A stretch of 64,000 nt of DNA from Paenibacillus sp. Root444D2 (GTDB lineage: Bacteria > Bacillota > Bacilli > Paenibacillales > NBRC-103111). Shown here in pieces: positions 8,060-16,868 of this stretch (position 1 is the stretch's first letter; every line of letters begins with the position of its first letter). The notes under the pieces are model-generated. The model had not been told where the DNA came from, made no database searches, and was given only the letters and a program-made list of their open reading frames with translations. The translations under genes and the position numbers were made by a program. The DNA is taken from the NCBI RefSeq assembly GCF_001426375.1, contig NZ_LMEO01000050.1, positions 484,479 through 548,478 of the forward strand. The letters are read 5' to 3'.

Positions 8060-10345
8060 ATGAATAGCGTGGTCTCTAGAAGAAAGATAAGTATCTATAA
8101 AAAATTATTAATCTCATTTATTGCTATTATCACGTCTTTGATTTTGGCGCTCTCTTCATTGCTGTACTACAACTACACCACCTCAACCAGTGCTATGGTT
8201 AAAGGCATGAACGAAAACATCTTGTCCAAGATCAGCTACAGCTCGGTTTATATGGACAATCTCGCTAAGAATTTTTGCAAATCGCTGTCCCTCAACAACT
8301 ACATCATTGCTTTTGCAAACAGTAACAATGAAGATATTCTAACTTTTGGCAACGCCATCAGGACTCTGGATGCGCTCACGATCCCCAACACGTACATTCA
8401 TTCCGCTTATATCTATAATAGGAAGCTTGACACTTTCATTTCAGCGCCAGGCACATTTTATTACAGTTCCGAATTCTTTGACCAAGAAATTGTTCAAGCT
8501 TTACATGTGGCCGAGCAAAAGAAGCTACCGATTCTTTATCCCATTCCACGTAAAATCACAAATCCAAATGGCACCCAGACGAAACTCACAAATGTCTATA
8601 CGTATATTTTGTTAGACACGAGTGACAATCAAGCAAACTTTAATAATGCAATCGTACTAAATGTTGATGCGGACTGGTTGAGATTGACGATCACTTCCTT
8701 GGATAATAAAATGAGCAGCGATGGCAATGAAATTATGGTTGTAGATGATAAAGGGGTCGTCATTAGCGAGTCGTCCCCAGATATGTTCATGGAAAATATT
8801 GCAGATCAAAACTACATGCATCAAATCCTTTCTTCAACAGCTCCTTCCGGCACGATCATTGATCAGCTTCATCAAAAAAAAGTGCTTGTCTCCTATGTAT
8901 CTTCCGAGATATTAAGGTGGAAGTTTCTGAGTATTACACCGTATGAGACTGTTTTTTCCGCAGTGAGAAGAAACACCTATATCACCTTATTATTCTGTCT
9001 TATCGTACTACTCTTAGGCGTGTTCTTTGCCTTTCTCGCTTCAAGAAAGCTTTACCAGCCCATTGGTGCTCTCATCAATAAAACGAATGATTTGGAAACT
9101 ATGCAGCGTGACAACACTCCCGTCCTAAAGAACGATTTCCTAAAAAAAGTGATAAACGGGCACGTTATTCTTTCCTCAGAGCGCATGGCTGCGAAAGAAC
9201 AAGAGCTTCTTATTAATTTGAATTTTAGAAATAAGCTGTTTCTGTATCTATTAAAAATTGATTACTATCAAGATTTTGTAGCGAAGTACACGGATAAGGA
9301 CCGATCGATTTACAAGTATGCTATTGCAAATGTAGCTGGAGAAGTTACTTCACAGCATTATAGTAATGAAGTGATCGATATTGGGGCCGACCAACTTGTC
9401 GTTCTGGTAGACCTTACCGATTCACCTGATCCTCCAGACATCTTGTATGAAACTTTTGAGAGCATCGTGGCTGACATTCAGAGCCATAGCCATCAGTACT
9501 TTGACTTATCCTTATCGGCATCGCTTGGCTATGTTGTAGATTCAGCAGAACATATCAAGCAGGTCTATGAAGAAACATTGGGCCTTTCCATGTACAGATT
9601 GAAATATGGGCACTCTAGCATTTTGACTCCAACACTATTGCATGAAGTAAATGATGTTGCCTTTATGTTTCCGGCTGCAAAGGAAAAACAGCTTATAGAC
9701 GCTCTTAAGCTAGGAAATGGTGAAACCGCAAAGGAATTATACCGAGACATGATTAGAACTATGGAGCATGCTTCTTACGGCAACATTATCAATTCTATTA
9801 TTTATCTGAGTTACTCCCTCCACACTTCCATGAATCAGATCGTCGAAGGGTCACAATCGAAGCTTAATTCAATCTCCATTGATTTTCTTAAACATGTTAC
9901 GGGGCTGGAGACATTGGATGAGCTCGAGCGATCATTTTTCAGTTTGTTCGATGACATTATTCATTTAAAAGAAGGTGCCAAAGACAAAAAGAAGAATGAG
10001 ATCGTCAGCACAGTGGTAGACATGATTCAGAATATGTTTCCCAATAAGAATCTTTCCCTAAGTAGCTGCGCAGATGCGTTGTCCATCTCTTCTGTGTACC
10101 TCGGCAAGCTATTTCGGACTTCAACTGGTAAATCGGTAGCCGAATATATAACAACTGTACGTATGGAACATATGAAGCATTATTTAGAGCAGACTAACCT
10201 GCCTATTAACGATATTTTAGAGAAATGCGGCATTGAGAAGTCGAATTATTTTTATACGACCTTTAAAAAGCACTTCGGGGTTTCGCTGACAGAATACAGA
10301 TTAAAGGATGTTAAAGTAAACCAAGACAGAAACACTTCCATTTAG
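8060..10345 (+). CDS. membrane-bound AraC-family sensor-regulator with Cache-like extracellular domain
   Basis: A 761-aa one-component regulator. A membrane segment near residues 13-35 (LISFIAIITSLILALSSLLY), an extracellular domain of about 270 residues of Cache type, a second membrane segment near 305-325 (ITLLFCLIVLLLGVFFAF), a cytoplasmic linker, and a C-terminal AraC domain with two HTH motifs (CADALSISSVYLGKLFRTST; CGIEKSNYFYTTFKKHFGVS). Such proteins sense a sugar or a binding-protein state outside and activate a transport operon directly. Its divergent position points to the operon at 2650-7819 as target. ATG 8060 follows GAGGGTGG; upstream in-frame codons lack a ribosome site. Confidence 0.87.
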   Translation: MNSVVSRRKISIYKKLLISFIAIITSLILALSSLLYYNYTTSTSAMVKGMNENILSKISYSSVYMDNLAKNFCKSLSLNNYIIAFANSNNEDILTFGNAIRTLDALTIPNTYIHSAYIYNRKLDTFISAPGTFYYSSEFFDQEIVQALHVAEQKKLPILYPIPRKITNPNGTQTKLTNVYTYILLDTSDNQANFNNAIVLNVDADWLRLTITSLDNKMSSDGNEIMVVDDKGVVISESSPDMFMENIADQNYMHQILSSTAPSGTIIDQLHQKKVLVSYVSSEILRWKFLSITPYETVFSAVRRNTYITLLFCLIVLLLGVFFAFLASRKLYQPIGALINKTNDLETMQRDNTPVLKNDFLKKVINGHVILSSERMAAKEQELLINLNFRNKLFLYLLKIDYYQDFVAKYTDKDRSIYKYAIANVAGEVTSQHYSNEVIDIGADQLVVLVDLTDSPDPPDILYETFESIVADIQSHSHQYFDLSLSASLGYVVDSAEHIKQVYEETLGLSMYRLKYGHSSILTPTLLHEVNDVAFMFPAAKEKQLIDALKLGNGETAKELYRDMIRTMEHASYGNIINSIIYLSYSLHTSMNQIVEGSQSKLNSISIDFLKHVTGLETLDELERSFFSLFDDIIHLKEGAKDKKKNEIVSTVVDMIQNMFPNKNLSLSSCADALSISSVYLGKLFRTSTGKSVAEYITTVRMEHMKHYLEQTNLPINDILEKCGIEKSNYFYTTFKKHFGVSLTEYRLKDVKVNQDRNTSI

Positions 10346-10362
10346 TCGGTAAAGAGAACCAA

Positions 10363-10410
10363 AGAGCCATTGCTAACTCACACGTTAGGCAATGGCTCTC
10401 TTGCATTATA
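10363..10410 (+). terminator. intrinsic terminator after the AraC sensor-regulator
   Basis: AGAGCCATTGC (10363-10373) pairs with GCAATGGCTCT (10389-10399), extended by TAAC/GTTA inside. The T-rich tail is short (CTTGCATTAT), but the stem is long and directly follows the stop codon at 10345. Confidence 0.7.
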
Positions 10411-10462
10411 TTAAATCTGTCTGCTTTATAGTTACACTGTATTACATGGAATTGTTGTTTTC

Positions 10463-10492
10463 TTGTCATGATTGATTAGGACATGTTACACT
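10463..10492 (+). promoter_or_regulatory. sigma-A promoter of the cupin-AraC gene
   Basis: -35 TTGTCA (10463-10468), 18-bp spacer, -10 TACACT (10487-10492). A start site near 10499 leaves a short leader to ATG 10525 and excludes the more upstream ATG 10483 as start. Confidence 0.5.
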
Positions 10493-10524
10493 ATTCTGAG
10501 CTAATCATCAGGAGGCAGCAGACG

Positions 10525-11406
10525 ATGAAATTCTTACAAGATGTAGAATTACACGAAATCCCCTATCGCTTTAGCTATCGCAAGATAACGACAGAGAATT
10601 ATAAAGGATTCTACCATTGCCATCAGGGGATGGAATTTTTATATGTGTATCAAGGCACTGGGCAAATTGTGGTGAATAGCAAAGTCTACACGATTCAGTC
10701 TGGCACCTTCCTCTACCTGCAACCATATCAATTACATCACATTCAAGTTGAAGTTCATCCGGATGCCCCATTCGAACGAACGATTATCTCCTTAGAGCCC
10801 TCTATATTTGAACCCTATTTTGCTTCATTTCCACACTTGAATGCTTATTTTCAGCATTTATGGAAAAAGGAACTCGAAGAGCAGGTGCTCCAACAAATTG
10901 ATAATAATAGCTTTATCAGCCAATTATTTCAGCATCATCATGCAGGATTTTCCATATATCAGCACGATGCCAAACAGCAAAATTTCGCTTTACTCCTGCT
11001 GCAGATTTTTCAATTTCTCTATGCAAAAGGATTTGGAAATCCAATTGAAAATGGAAATGGATTTAATCCACATAGACAGCTTCGTTATTCTGAAAAAATC
11101 ATGAATTGGCTAGAGGGGCATTATTCAGAAGAAATTTCACTCGATACGTTAGCGGATCATCTGCATATATCCAAATATTATGTTTCACGTATCTTTAAAC
11201 AAGAAACCGGCGCTACGTTGATGGATTATATTCTCGCGAGACGAATCAGACAAGCCTGTCTATTTTTAATAACTAGCAACAAAGGGATTGAACAGATCAG
11301 CATTGAGGTGGGGATGAACAATTTCCCGTATTTCTGCCAGGCTTTCAAAAAGCTTGTAGGCACGACACCGATGAAATATAGAAAAAAACTACAACAGCAT
11401 GATTGA
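10525..11406 (+). CDS. cupin-type AraC-family transcriptional regulator
   Basis: A 293-aa cytoplasmic regulator. The N-terminal half is a cupin sensor (GFYHCHQGMEFLYVYQGTGQ, then FLYLQPYQLHHIQ), and the C-terminal ~100 residues form the AraC domain with HTH 1 around LADHLHISKYYVSRIFKQET and HTH 2 around ISIEVGMNNFPYFCQAFKKL, ending TPMKYRKKLQ. AGGAGG is nine bases before ATG 10525. Such regulators usually bind a sugar in the cupin; the target is not evident. No transporter gene is divergent from it, so it may act on locus 1 or elsewhere. Confidence 0.87.
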   Translation: MKFLQDVELHEIPYRFSYRKITTENYKGFYHCHQGMEFLYVYQGTGQIVVNSKVYTIQSGTFLYLQPYQLHHIQVEVHPDAPFERTIISLEPSIFEPYFASFPHLNAYFQHLWKKELEEQVLQQIDNNSFISQLFQHHHAGFSIYQHDAKQQNFALLLLQIFQFLYAKGFGNPIENGNGFNPHRQLRYSEKIMNWLEGHYSEEISLDTLADHLHISKYYVSRIFKQETGATLMDYILARRIRQACLFLITSNKGIEQISIEVGMNNFPYFCQAFKKLVGTTPMKYRKKLQQHD

Positions 11407-11531
11407 CGGACAACAATTCATATTTCTTTAGTCGTTTTTCAGAAAGCATTTCCAATCGACGTAATCGGTATAAAAATTTGATAAAGTGGAAAACTATTCC
11501 TTGTTGTTATTTTTAATAAAGGAGGTGTCAC

Positions 11532-11693
11532 ATGCCCAATCAAGATAATCAAGCAACAAAGGCAGAAGTACAGTCTACGGAGTTAAACAAAATGCCTGTC
11601 CCAGGTAAAGATGATACGGAATTTTCCGCAGAGGAAGCAGCAGAGGCATTTAAAGAAAATCAATCCTCCAGCAGCAGCTCACAAAATCAATGA
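11532..11693 (+). CDS. small acidic, Gln/Glu/Ser-rich protein (53 aa)
   Basis: A 53-codon frame with an excellent ribosome site AAAGGAGG eight bases before ATG 11532, followed by the terminator at 11713. It begins MPNQDNQATKAEVQST, contains the acidic helix EFSAEEAAEAF and ends in a Ser/Gln tail SSSSSSQNQ. It has no cysteine, no membrane segment and would be soluble, acidic and probably largely disordered. I do not recognise the family; similar small hydrophilic proteins in spore-formers are often sporulation-associated, but nothing here proves that. It is easily missed because it is so short. Confidence 0.7.
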   Translation: MPNQDNQATKAEVQSTELNKMPVPGKDDTEFSAEEAAEAFKENQSSSSSSQNQ

Positions 11694-11712
11694 TCTTACT
11701 ATGTCATGCGAA

Positions 11713-11742
11713 AAAAGCCCGGTTCCACTTGGACCGGGCTTT
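11713..11742. terminator. bidirectional intrinsic terminator
   Basis: AAAAGCCCGGT pairs with ACCGGGCTTTT around a short loop, with A run on the left and T run on the right. It serves the 53-aa gene (plus) and the DHA2 exporter ending at 11783 (minus). Confidence 0.88.
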
Positions 11743-11782
11743 TCGTTTTCTATAAAATTATTTTTCGCAACAAATTGTCAGA

Positions 11783-13285
11783 TTAATGACCAACCATTAT
11801 TGGAATTTCTGCACCGTCCGTGGACTCGCCTTCCGACTTCTTGGGCTTTTGCAGCATAAGACCTAGCAATCCGCCGACAACCGCGATACCCAGCAGAACT
11901 AAGAACGTGTATCCAAAGGAAGAAGCATACAAGTCTAAATCCGGCTTCTGCTTACCTGATTCAACCATTAAATTTTTCATCTTCGTTGTAAAGATCGTCA
12001 TCAAAATGGCGATAGCGAAGGACATCATAACTTGCTGTGCGGCGTTCGTTAGCGACGTTACACGCCCAACCAAATTCTGAGGTGCTGATTGGATCAAATG
12101 ATTATTGAGAGGCATCATAAACAGTCCCATTCCCGCACCTAGCAGTGCAAGCGGCAGGATCACTGTACCTACACCTGAATCGCCAGAAATATTGGATAGT
12201 AACAAGGCTGAAATCGTTGTAAGAGCCATTCCCGCCAAGACAAGCGGACGCGCTCCGAAACGATCTGACAGTTTACCGCCAATTGGCATAAATAAACCGG
12301 AAGCCAGAGCTTGCGGAAGCATGATGAGCCCTGTCTTCAAAGGACTATAACCATGGGCCTGTTGTAAATATAGAGGGACAAGGAACATAGTTCCGAACAT
12401 CGCAATCTGTGAAATCCATTGCACGATGATCCCTTTTGTAAAATTACCTGAGCGGAAAACGCGAAGCTCGAGCAGCGGATTCTCACGTCTTAACTCCACA
12501 ATAACGAATAAAATAAGCGCTACAATACCGATTCCTGAGCCAATCAGCGTATCAGCATCCATCCAAGTGGATTTCCCGGTAATCGGGTCAATACCGCCAT
12601 TAGAAACACCGTACACTAGCGCTGCAAAAGCAATTGGACCTAACAGCATGCCAAGTAAATCCAAGGATGCAACCGACTGCCGCCCAATATTCGGTAATGT
12701 ACGGATTCCGAGGATAATACCGATGACACCGATAGGCAGGTTAATCAGGAAGATCCACTGCCAGCTGTGATATTCAACCAACCAGCCTGCAACGACAGGT
12801 CCTAGTGCCGGACCTAGCAAGATTGGAATCCCCATCATGCCCATAACTGCCCCTACTTTTCCCGGCGGCGACAGACGATAGATGAATGCCATAGCAATCG
12901 GTACCACAACACCGCCACCCAGGCCTTGGATGATACGGAAAGTAATCAGCATTTCAACCGAATTAGCCAGCGCACATAGGCCAGAACCGATCGTGAATAG
13001 ACCTACCGAGATCAAGAAAATTTTCTTAGCGCCAAATCTGTCGGATAGCCAGCCCGCTAAAGGAATGACCGCGGCTTGTGCCAGTGCATATCCGATCACG
13101 GTCCATTGTACTAAGGACAAGTTCAATAGTTTAAATTCTTCCTGCAGCTTGGGAAGAGCAACGTTTACCGCCGTTCCGTCCAATATGACCATGAAAATCC
13201 CAACCACAATTGCTACCAAAGGCCCTAGTATGCTTCGCATTGAAAACGGGGCTTCTGTTGCTGCATTGTTATTACCTGAAGACAT
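11783..13285 (-). CDS. DHA2-family (EmrB/QacA) MFS multidrug exporter
   Basis: A 500-aa, 14-segment major facilitator. Motif D1 ILDGTAVNVALPKL in segment 1, motif A GWLSDRFGAKKIF between segments 2 and 3, RIIQGLGGG (motif B) and antiporter motif C GIPILLGPALGPVVAGW in segment 5. These mark a proton-driven drug/H+ antiporter of the EmrB/QacA group. Length is normal. A perfect 16-bp palindrome lies about 60 bp upstream of the start, so a TetR-type repressor probably controls it, yet no TetR gene is adjacent. Substrate unknown. Confidence 0.9.
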   Translation of the reverse strand: MSSGNNNAATEAPFSMRSILGPLVAIVVGIFMVILDGTAVNVALPKLQEEFKLLNLSLVQWTVIGYALAQAAVIPLAGWLSDRFGAKKIFLISVGLFTIGSGLCALANSVEMLITFRIIQGLGGGVVVPIAMAFIYRLSPPGKVGAVMGMMGIPILLGPALGPVVAGWLVEYHSWQWIFLINLPIGVIGIILGIRTLPNIGRQSVASLDLLGMLLGPIAFAALVYGVSNGGIDPITGKSTWMDADTLIGSGIGIVALILFVIVELRRENPLLELRVFRSGNFTKGIIVQWISQIAMFGTMFLVPLYLQQAHGYSPLKTGLIMLPQALASGLFMPIGGKLSDRFGARPLVLAGMALTTISALLLSNISGDSGVGTVILPLALLGAGMGLFMMPLNNHLIQSAPQNLVGRVTSLTNAAQQVMMSFAIAILMTIFTTKMKNLMVESGKQKPDLDLYASSFGYTFLVLLGIAVVGGLLGLMLQKPKKSEGESTDGAEIPIMVGH

Positions 13286-13344
13286 GTATTCCCTCCATCC
13301 GATTCAGCATCCTCTGCTGATCTCTCTTGTCTAATGCTAAATTT

Positions 13345-13360
13345 ACGGACAATTGTCCGT
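13345..13360. promoter_or_regulatory. perfect palindromic operator upstream of the DHA2 exporter
   Basis: ACGGACAATTGTCCGT is a perfect 16-bp palindrome. It lies just downstream of a minus-strand promoter (-35 TTGACA 13399-13394, 17-bp spacer, -10 TAGCAT 13376-13371), covering the start site, the classical place for a repressor. Size and GGAC/GTCC arms fit a TetR-family dimer. The repressor gene is not in view. Confidence 0.65.
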
Positions 13361-13370
13361 TTCACAAATG

Positions 13371-13399
13371 ATGCTATCGAAATATAGTTTATTTGTCAA
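13371..13399 (-). promoter_or_regulatory. promoter of the DHA2 exporter gene
   Basis: -35 TTGACA is a perfect match to consensus; after 17 bp comes TAGCAT. A second possible promoter (TTGTGA, 16 bp, TAAATT) overlaps the palindrome itself. Either arrangement places the palindrome where a bound protein would block transcription. Confidence 0.45.
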
Positions 13400-13662
13400 T
13401 AGGCTGGGAGATGTTCTCGGCACGGAGATAGCCTACGCGCTGATTCGGAACTTAGAAGATGATTTTCAGGCAACTTCGGTTTGGTTTGGCCTTCATTCTT
13501 GCTTCTATTATCTTTCCCGTCACCATTGTTGATGCAAACCAAATTACTCTCAAAACGTATATGCTTACATTCATTTGCTTATCCGTGAAATGTTGTATTT
13601 TGGAGACTGTCGATTGATTCACAACGGGTATTCACAACTCCAAAATGTGATTTTAGAGTCAT

Positions 13663-13885
13663 TCAGCTTTCGTGAGGGCAGATGGGCAATAGTGATTACC
13701 AATGTTGTATTTTCTACAACAATTCACACGCCAAAAGGCTATTTTGCAACTTGAAGTTGCATTTCGTACAACATTTTGAGCAACATTTGTTGTGAAATGG
13801 TCTATATTGGGCCAAATTGTTGTACAATCTGCAACATCGAGGGGTGAAAGGCTGGATCTAGGCATTCAATTGTTGCACTTTTTAG
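13663..13885 (+). repeat. dispersed intergenic repeat, copy A
   Basis: About 220 bp that aligns along its full length with the reverse complement of 24205-24433. Shared blocks include CAATGTTGTATTTTCT, CCAAAAGGCTATTTTGCAA, CCAAATTGTTGTACA, GGATCTAGGC and ATTGTTGCACTTT. Several short TTGTTGTA/TACAACA inverted repeats inside suggest folded RNA or a MITE-like origin. It encodes no plausible protein. Confidence 0.7.
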
Positions 13886-13945
13886 TCAATTTCATAATAA
13901 AAGTCCGATTTTTCCAAGTATGGATTCGGGAGAAAAGCAGTTGAA

Positions 13946-14222
13946 TAAGAGCCTTTAGAGACTGCTATTTCTTCATTTCCAGCGTATTTTGTAAAAATAA
14001 GAGTCTGTAGAGGCTCTTATCCGTCAAGTAAAGTGTGAACTCGGGAGAAAAGCAATCGGATAAGAGCCTTTAGAGACTGCTATCTCTTCATTTTCACCGT
14101 ATTATGTAAAAATAGAAGTCCCTAAAGACTCTTAACGTTCATAAGAGCCTTTAGAGACTGCTATCTCTTCATTTTCACCGTATTATGTAAAAATAGAAGT
14201 CCCTAAAGACTCTTAACGTTCA
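13946..14222 (+). repeat. tandem hairpin repeat, three units, two identical over 81 bp
   Basis: Core unit 1 is 13946-14020, unit 2 is 14061-14141 and unit 3 is 14142-14222; units 2 and 3 are identical over 81 bp, indicating recent duplication. Each unit begins TAAGAGCCTTTAGAGACT and ends with its near inverse (AGTCCCTAAAGACTCTTA in units 2 and 3), so each can fold into a long hairpin. A shared leader resembling GAGAAAAGCANTNGGATAA precedes units 1 and 2 and reappears at 14223-14262. Confidence 0.8.
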
Positions 14223-14702
14223 AATGAAGTGTGGATTCGATAGAAATATCATCGGATAAACCTTAAGGAGCTAATTTCACTATTAAAGCACTATTTTCCC
14301 ACAAGGCGCCATAAACATCGTACGAGCTATTGACATTCAAACCGATTACAGAATTCAGAAAGGGATTTAACCACTTAAATGCCCTGATTTCTAGTACTAA
14401 AACGGAGAATAACATGAAATTCTTGGCACCCAATGGATATCTTGGGTAGGTGACTGTTTTTGAATGCGCTATAAGTCCTTATGTAGCAAGGGTTGGAATT
14501 ATGAAATTGATTCCTTTTTACAACATTATTCTACCGCGAATGAATGAATCGACGGTCTCTTTTGCACAACTTTAGGCAAGGTAATCCGCACTTTCCACAG
14601 AACTGTTTCAAAAAATACAACAATTCCAGCCAAAAGCAGCTCTAAAGCATGAAAAAAGGCTAAATTGGGGTAAGCTTAGACTTACCCCTTAATCACTCTA
14701 GC

Positions 14703-14734
14703 GCGCAAAAAAGGAGCTGCCGAAGCAGCTCCTT
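14703..14734 (-). terminator. intrinsic terminator of the locus 2 transport operon
   Basis: On the minus strand AAGGAGCTGC-TTCG-GCAGCTCCTT, a 10-bp perfect stem with a stable UUCG loop, followed by a T run. It lies directly after the glycosidase stop at 14739. Confidence 0.9.
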
Positions 14735-14738
14735 CCCG

Positions 14739-16784
14739 CTAAAGAATCAACTTAATAATCTTCGACTCCGCCGGTTCCAAGCGAACGCTTATGTCTCCTG
14801 ATGACTGATTGGCGGTTCCCTCCCATAGATCATGCAGCTCATAAGTCGCATTTTTGGGCAGACCCATACGCTCGATGGATATACGTTTCTCAACCGTTTC
14901 ATCTTTATTATAGTTAAACACAGCTATATAACAGTCGTCATCTGCCATTTGGAAAAAAACATCATCAGACGCCGCATCGGTATTTCCCTCAAGCGGAACA
15001 AAACTTCTTCCTGTCTTTGCAATTTTTATAAGCTCCGCCCGGGTTAACCAGTCCTCTGCCCTGATTCTTGCTTCCTCCTTACGGAAATCGTCCCCCATCA
15101 GAAGAACCGTTCCGGCAATAAGGGAAGCGTTTAGACGACTCCTGCCTTCCTGAACCATCGTAGGTTCTTGGTTAAAGCTTTTGTACAGAACCGTATGGTC
15201 AGGATCATTGAAAGGATAGATGGTCCCATTCATCCACCAACCATATGTTAGTGAATTCAACATATACTCCGTATCTTTCAGTGTACCGAAAGCATCACAT
15301 GAGATGCGCCTGCTATGGGCGTATTGATGTGGAAACATCGGCGCGATGGACAAGTTGATAAAGAATGGACGTCCGATAACCTTGGGATCAAGCCTATTCT
15401 TGATCAACGCCATGCCAAGGTTGTACGCTTGAAGCCCTGTACGCACTTCTTTATCGAAGTGCACGCCTTCCAAAGCACCGTGTCCAAGGAAGTCGAGTTT
15501 AATGTACTCGAACCCCCACCTGACAAACCGTTCAAGATGCCACTCCGTCCGCATCAGATTGCCAGGGTGCGTAGGATCAATCGCAAGTCCGCCGTCTAAA
15601 TCGGGCAAAATTTGCCTTTGCTCATCACGCAGCAGGAGATCACGGTATGTATACTTACCGTCCGTGCCTTCCACAACCCGATCGAAATCGTTCCCCCAGA
15701 AGGCAAAAGGCGTCCAATAAATACCGGGCTTTTGTCCATTGTCGCGAACGTAACGCACAGCGTCTTCGAGCTGCTGCTGTGTTAAGTTCGTCCAGAAGGA
15801 ATCAAAGTTAATATAAACTGTCCCCTGATGATGAAACCCGCCATCGTGCAAGCTTTTTAAGAAGTCCGACGTATGGGTGTAAAGCTCGTAATCGAGCTCT
15901 CCCCCTGCCGCCGACCAGCTATTCCATCCAAATGGAACGCCGTGTTCCCATTGAAGAGGTGGAGCTATCACAGCATTGGCTTTTCCGTATTCTTCTAGTC
16001 CGGTTCTGTAATCCGCATACATACCCACAAAGATACGCGGTGAAGCAATCGTTTTGCCGATCAGCGTACCGTGAGGAATGCTATCGCGCGTATACTCGCC
16101 TGCTGCTCCACCGTATACCTCCAGATGATGAATAGCCGCTCCTTCATGTCCGATCACTTTCAGACCGGTTTTCCATGTATCATGGGTAACCGAACCAACA
16201 ACTAGCCCTTTTCTCGATGCAGGTTCGAAAATAGCCGTTACCTCATAGCTTTCCAGCTGGTTCGGCATGGCGGTTGATTCGTAACGTACCCACTTATCGT
16301 TATCGAAAGGCACCAACAACGCGCGCAGTTCCTCTGCCGCTATTTCCAAAGAAATCGCCGATGATCCCTTAGCTGCGTCCGCTGTCAATGGAGACATATA
16401 GTTTGTCTCCAATGCTTCCGATACACCCTCCATCTCAACCCGAACGAAAAAGTATGGCACTTTTTCATAAAGCCAAAACGTCTGCGTCATGACCGGAAGC
16501 AATTCAGCCGAATGAATCACAGAGAAGCGGCAGCCTGTACCGAAATCATCATGGATCATTTGAGTGCTGCTAGCGGCCAGTTTGTGCTCCGAATATTCGG
16601 TCGAAGCAACGTATTTGCCTCCTTCGATCCGCGCTGCGCTGTAAGCGCCGCTCAAGCAGCTACCGGAATCCCATTCATAATCGGTTAATCCGCTCGCCAG
16701 ATCGACGATTATTCGGCATATCCCATTTTCTCCAACCACTTGCCCATTTAACTCTTGAATGGTAATCGTACTGGTTGTCATCAT
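14739..16784 (-). CDS. cytoplasmic clan GH-D (alpha-galactosidase-like) glycoside hydrolase
   Basis: A 681-aa enzyme with no signal peptide. Layout fits GH36/GH27 relatives: N-terminal beta-sandwich (about 1-270), TIM barrel opening with the clan hallmark GWNSW (286-290), C-terminal sheet. YIKLDFLGHG supplies the likely nucleophile Asp431, and AHSRRISCDAFG the likely acid/base Asp497. Retaining exo-alpha-glycosidase activity is expected; alpha-galactose is the family norm, but isomaltose-type activity is known in this clan. The catalytic region is a paralogue of the secreted enzyme at 24705-28832. I start at ATG 16784 (GGGAG seven bases upstream). It is last in the operon after the binding protein, so it would cut imported oligosaccharides. 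Confidence 0.85.
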   Translation of the reverse strand: MMTTSTITIQELNGQVVGENGICRIIVDLASGLTDYEWDSGSCLSGAYSAARIEGGKYVASTEYSEHKLAASSTQMIHDDFGTGCRFSVIHSAELLPVMTQTFWLYEKVPYFFVRVEMEGVSEALETNYMSPLTADAAKGSSAISLEIAAEELRALLVPFDNDKWVRYESTAMPNQLESYEVTAIFEPASRKGLVVGSVTHDTWKTGLKVIGHEGAAIHHLEVYGGAAGEYTRDSIPHGTLIGKTIASPRIFVGMYADYRTGLEEYGKANAVIAPPLQWEHGVPFGWNSWSAAGGELDYELYTHTSDFLKSLHDGGFHHQGTVYINFDSFWTNLTQQQLEDAVRYVRDNGQKPGIYWTPFAFWGNDFDRVVEGTDGKYTYRDLLLRDEQRQILPDLDGGLAIDPTHPGNLMRTEWHLERFVRWGFEYIKLDFLGHGALEGVHFDKEVRTGLQAYNLGMALIKNRLDPKVIGRPFFINLSIAPMFPHQYAHSRRISCDAFGTLKDTEYMLNSLTYGWWMNGTIYPFNDPDHTVLYKSFNQEPTMVQEGRSRLNASLIAGTVLLMGDDFRKEEARIRAEDWLTRAELIKIAKTGRSFVPLEGNTDAASDDVFFQMADDDCYIAVFNYNKDETVEKRISIERMGLPKNATYELHDLWEGTANQSSGDISVRLEPAESKIIKLIL

Positions 16785-16824
16785 AATCCTGCTCCCTTCA
16801 TGCCTATAGACATTTAAATGAAGA

Positions 16825-16853
16825 AGGAAGCCGGAACGGTGCCTCGGCTTCCT
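16825..16853 (-). promoter_or_regulatory. hairpin between the binding-protein and glycosidase genes
   Basis: AGGAAGCCG (16825-16833) pairs with CGGCTTCCT (16845-16853), 16 bases after the binding-protein stop and without a T run. It is the locus 2 counterpart of the hairpins at 4268 and 39686; even the AGGAAGCC arm is shared with locus 1. Confidence 0.65.
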
Positions 16854-16868
16854 GATCTGCATCCTCTC

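Larger units (their letters stand above)
13400..14702. other. 1.3-kb gene-free block built of repeats
   Basis: No supported gene. It holds a dispersed repeat copy (13663-13885), a tandem hairpin repeat (13946-14222) and further scattered TTGTTGTA/TACAACA-type motifs near 13591 and 14520-14630. A 52-codon frame at 13459-13617 encodes a hydrophobic stretch but has no ribosome site. From 14223 to 14702 I see nothing definite apart from a partial repeat of the leader of the tandem unit at 14223-14262. Confidence 0.6.

Noticed and set aside
13459..13617. 52-codon frame with a hydrophobic stretch (RFGLAFILASIIFPVT)
   Set aside because: No ribosome site and the C-terminal part runs into repeat-type sequence; at most a decayed fragment.
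13946..14222. Tandem repeat considered as a CRISPR array
   Set aside because: Units are adjacent with no variable spacers, each unit is a long hairpin, and no cas gene is present.
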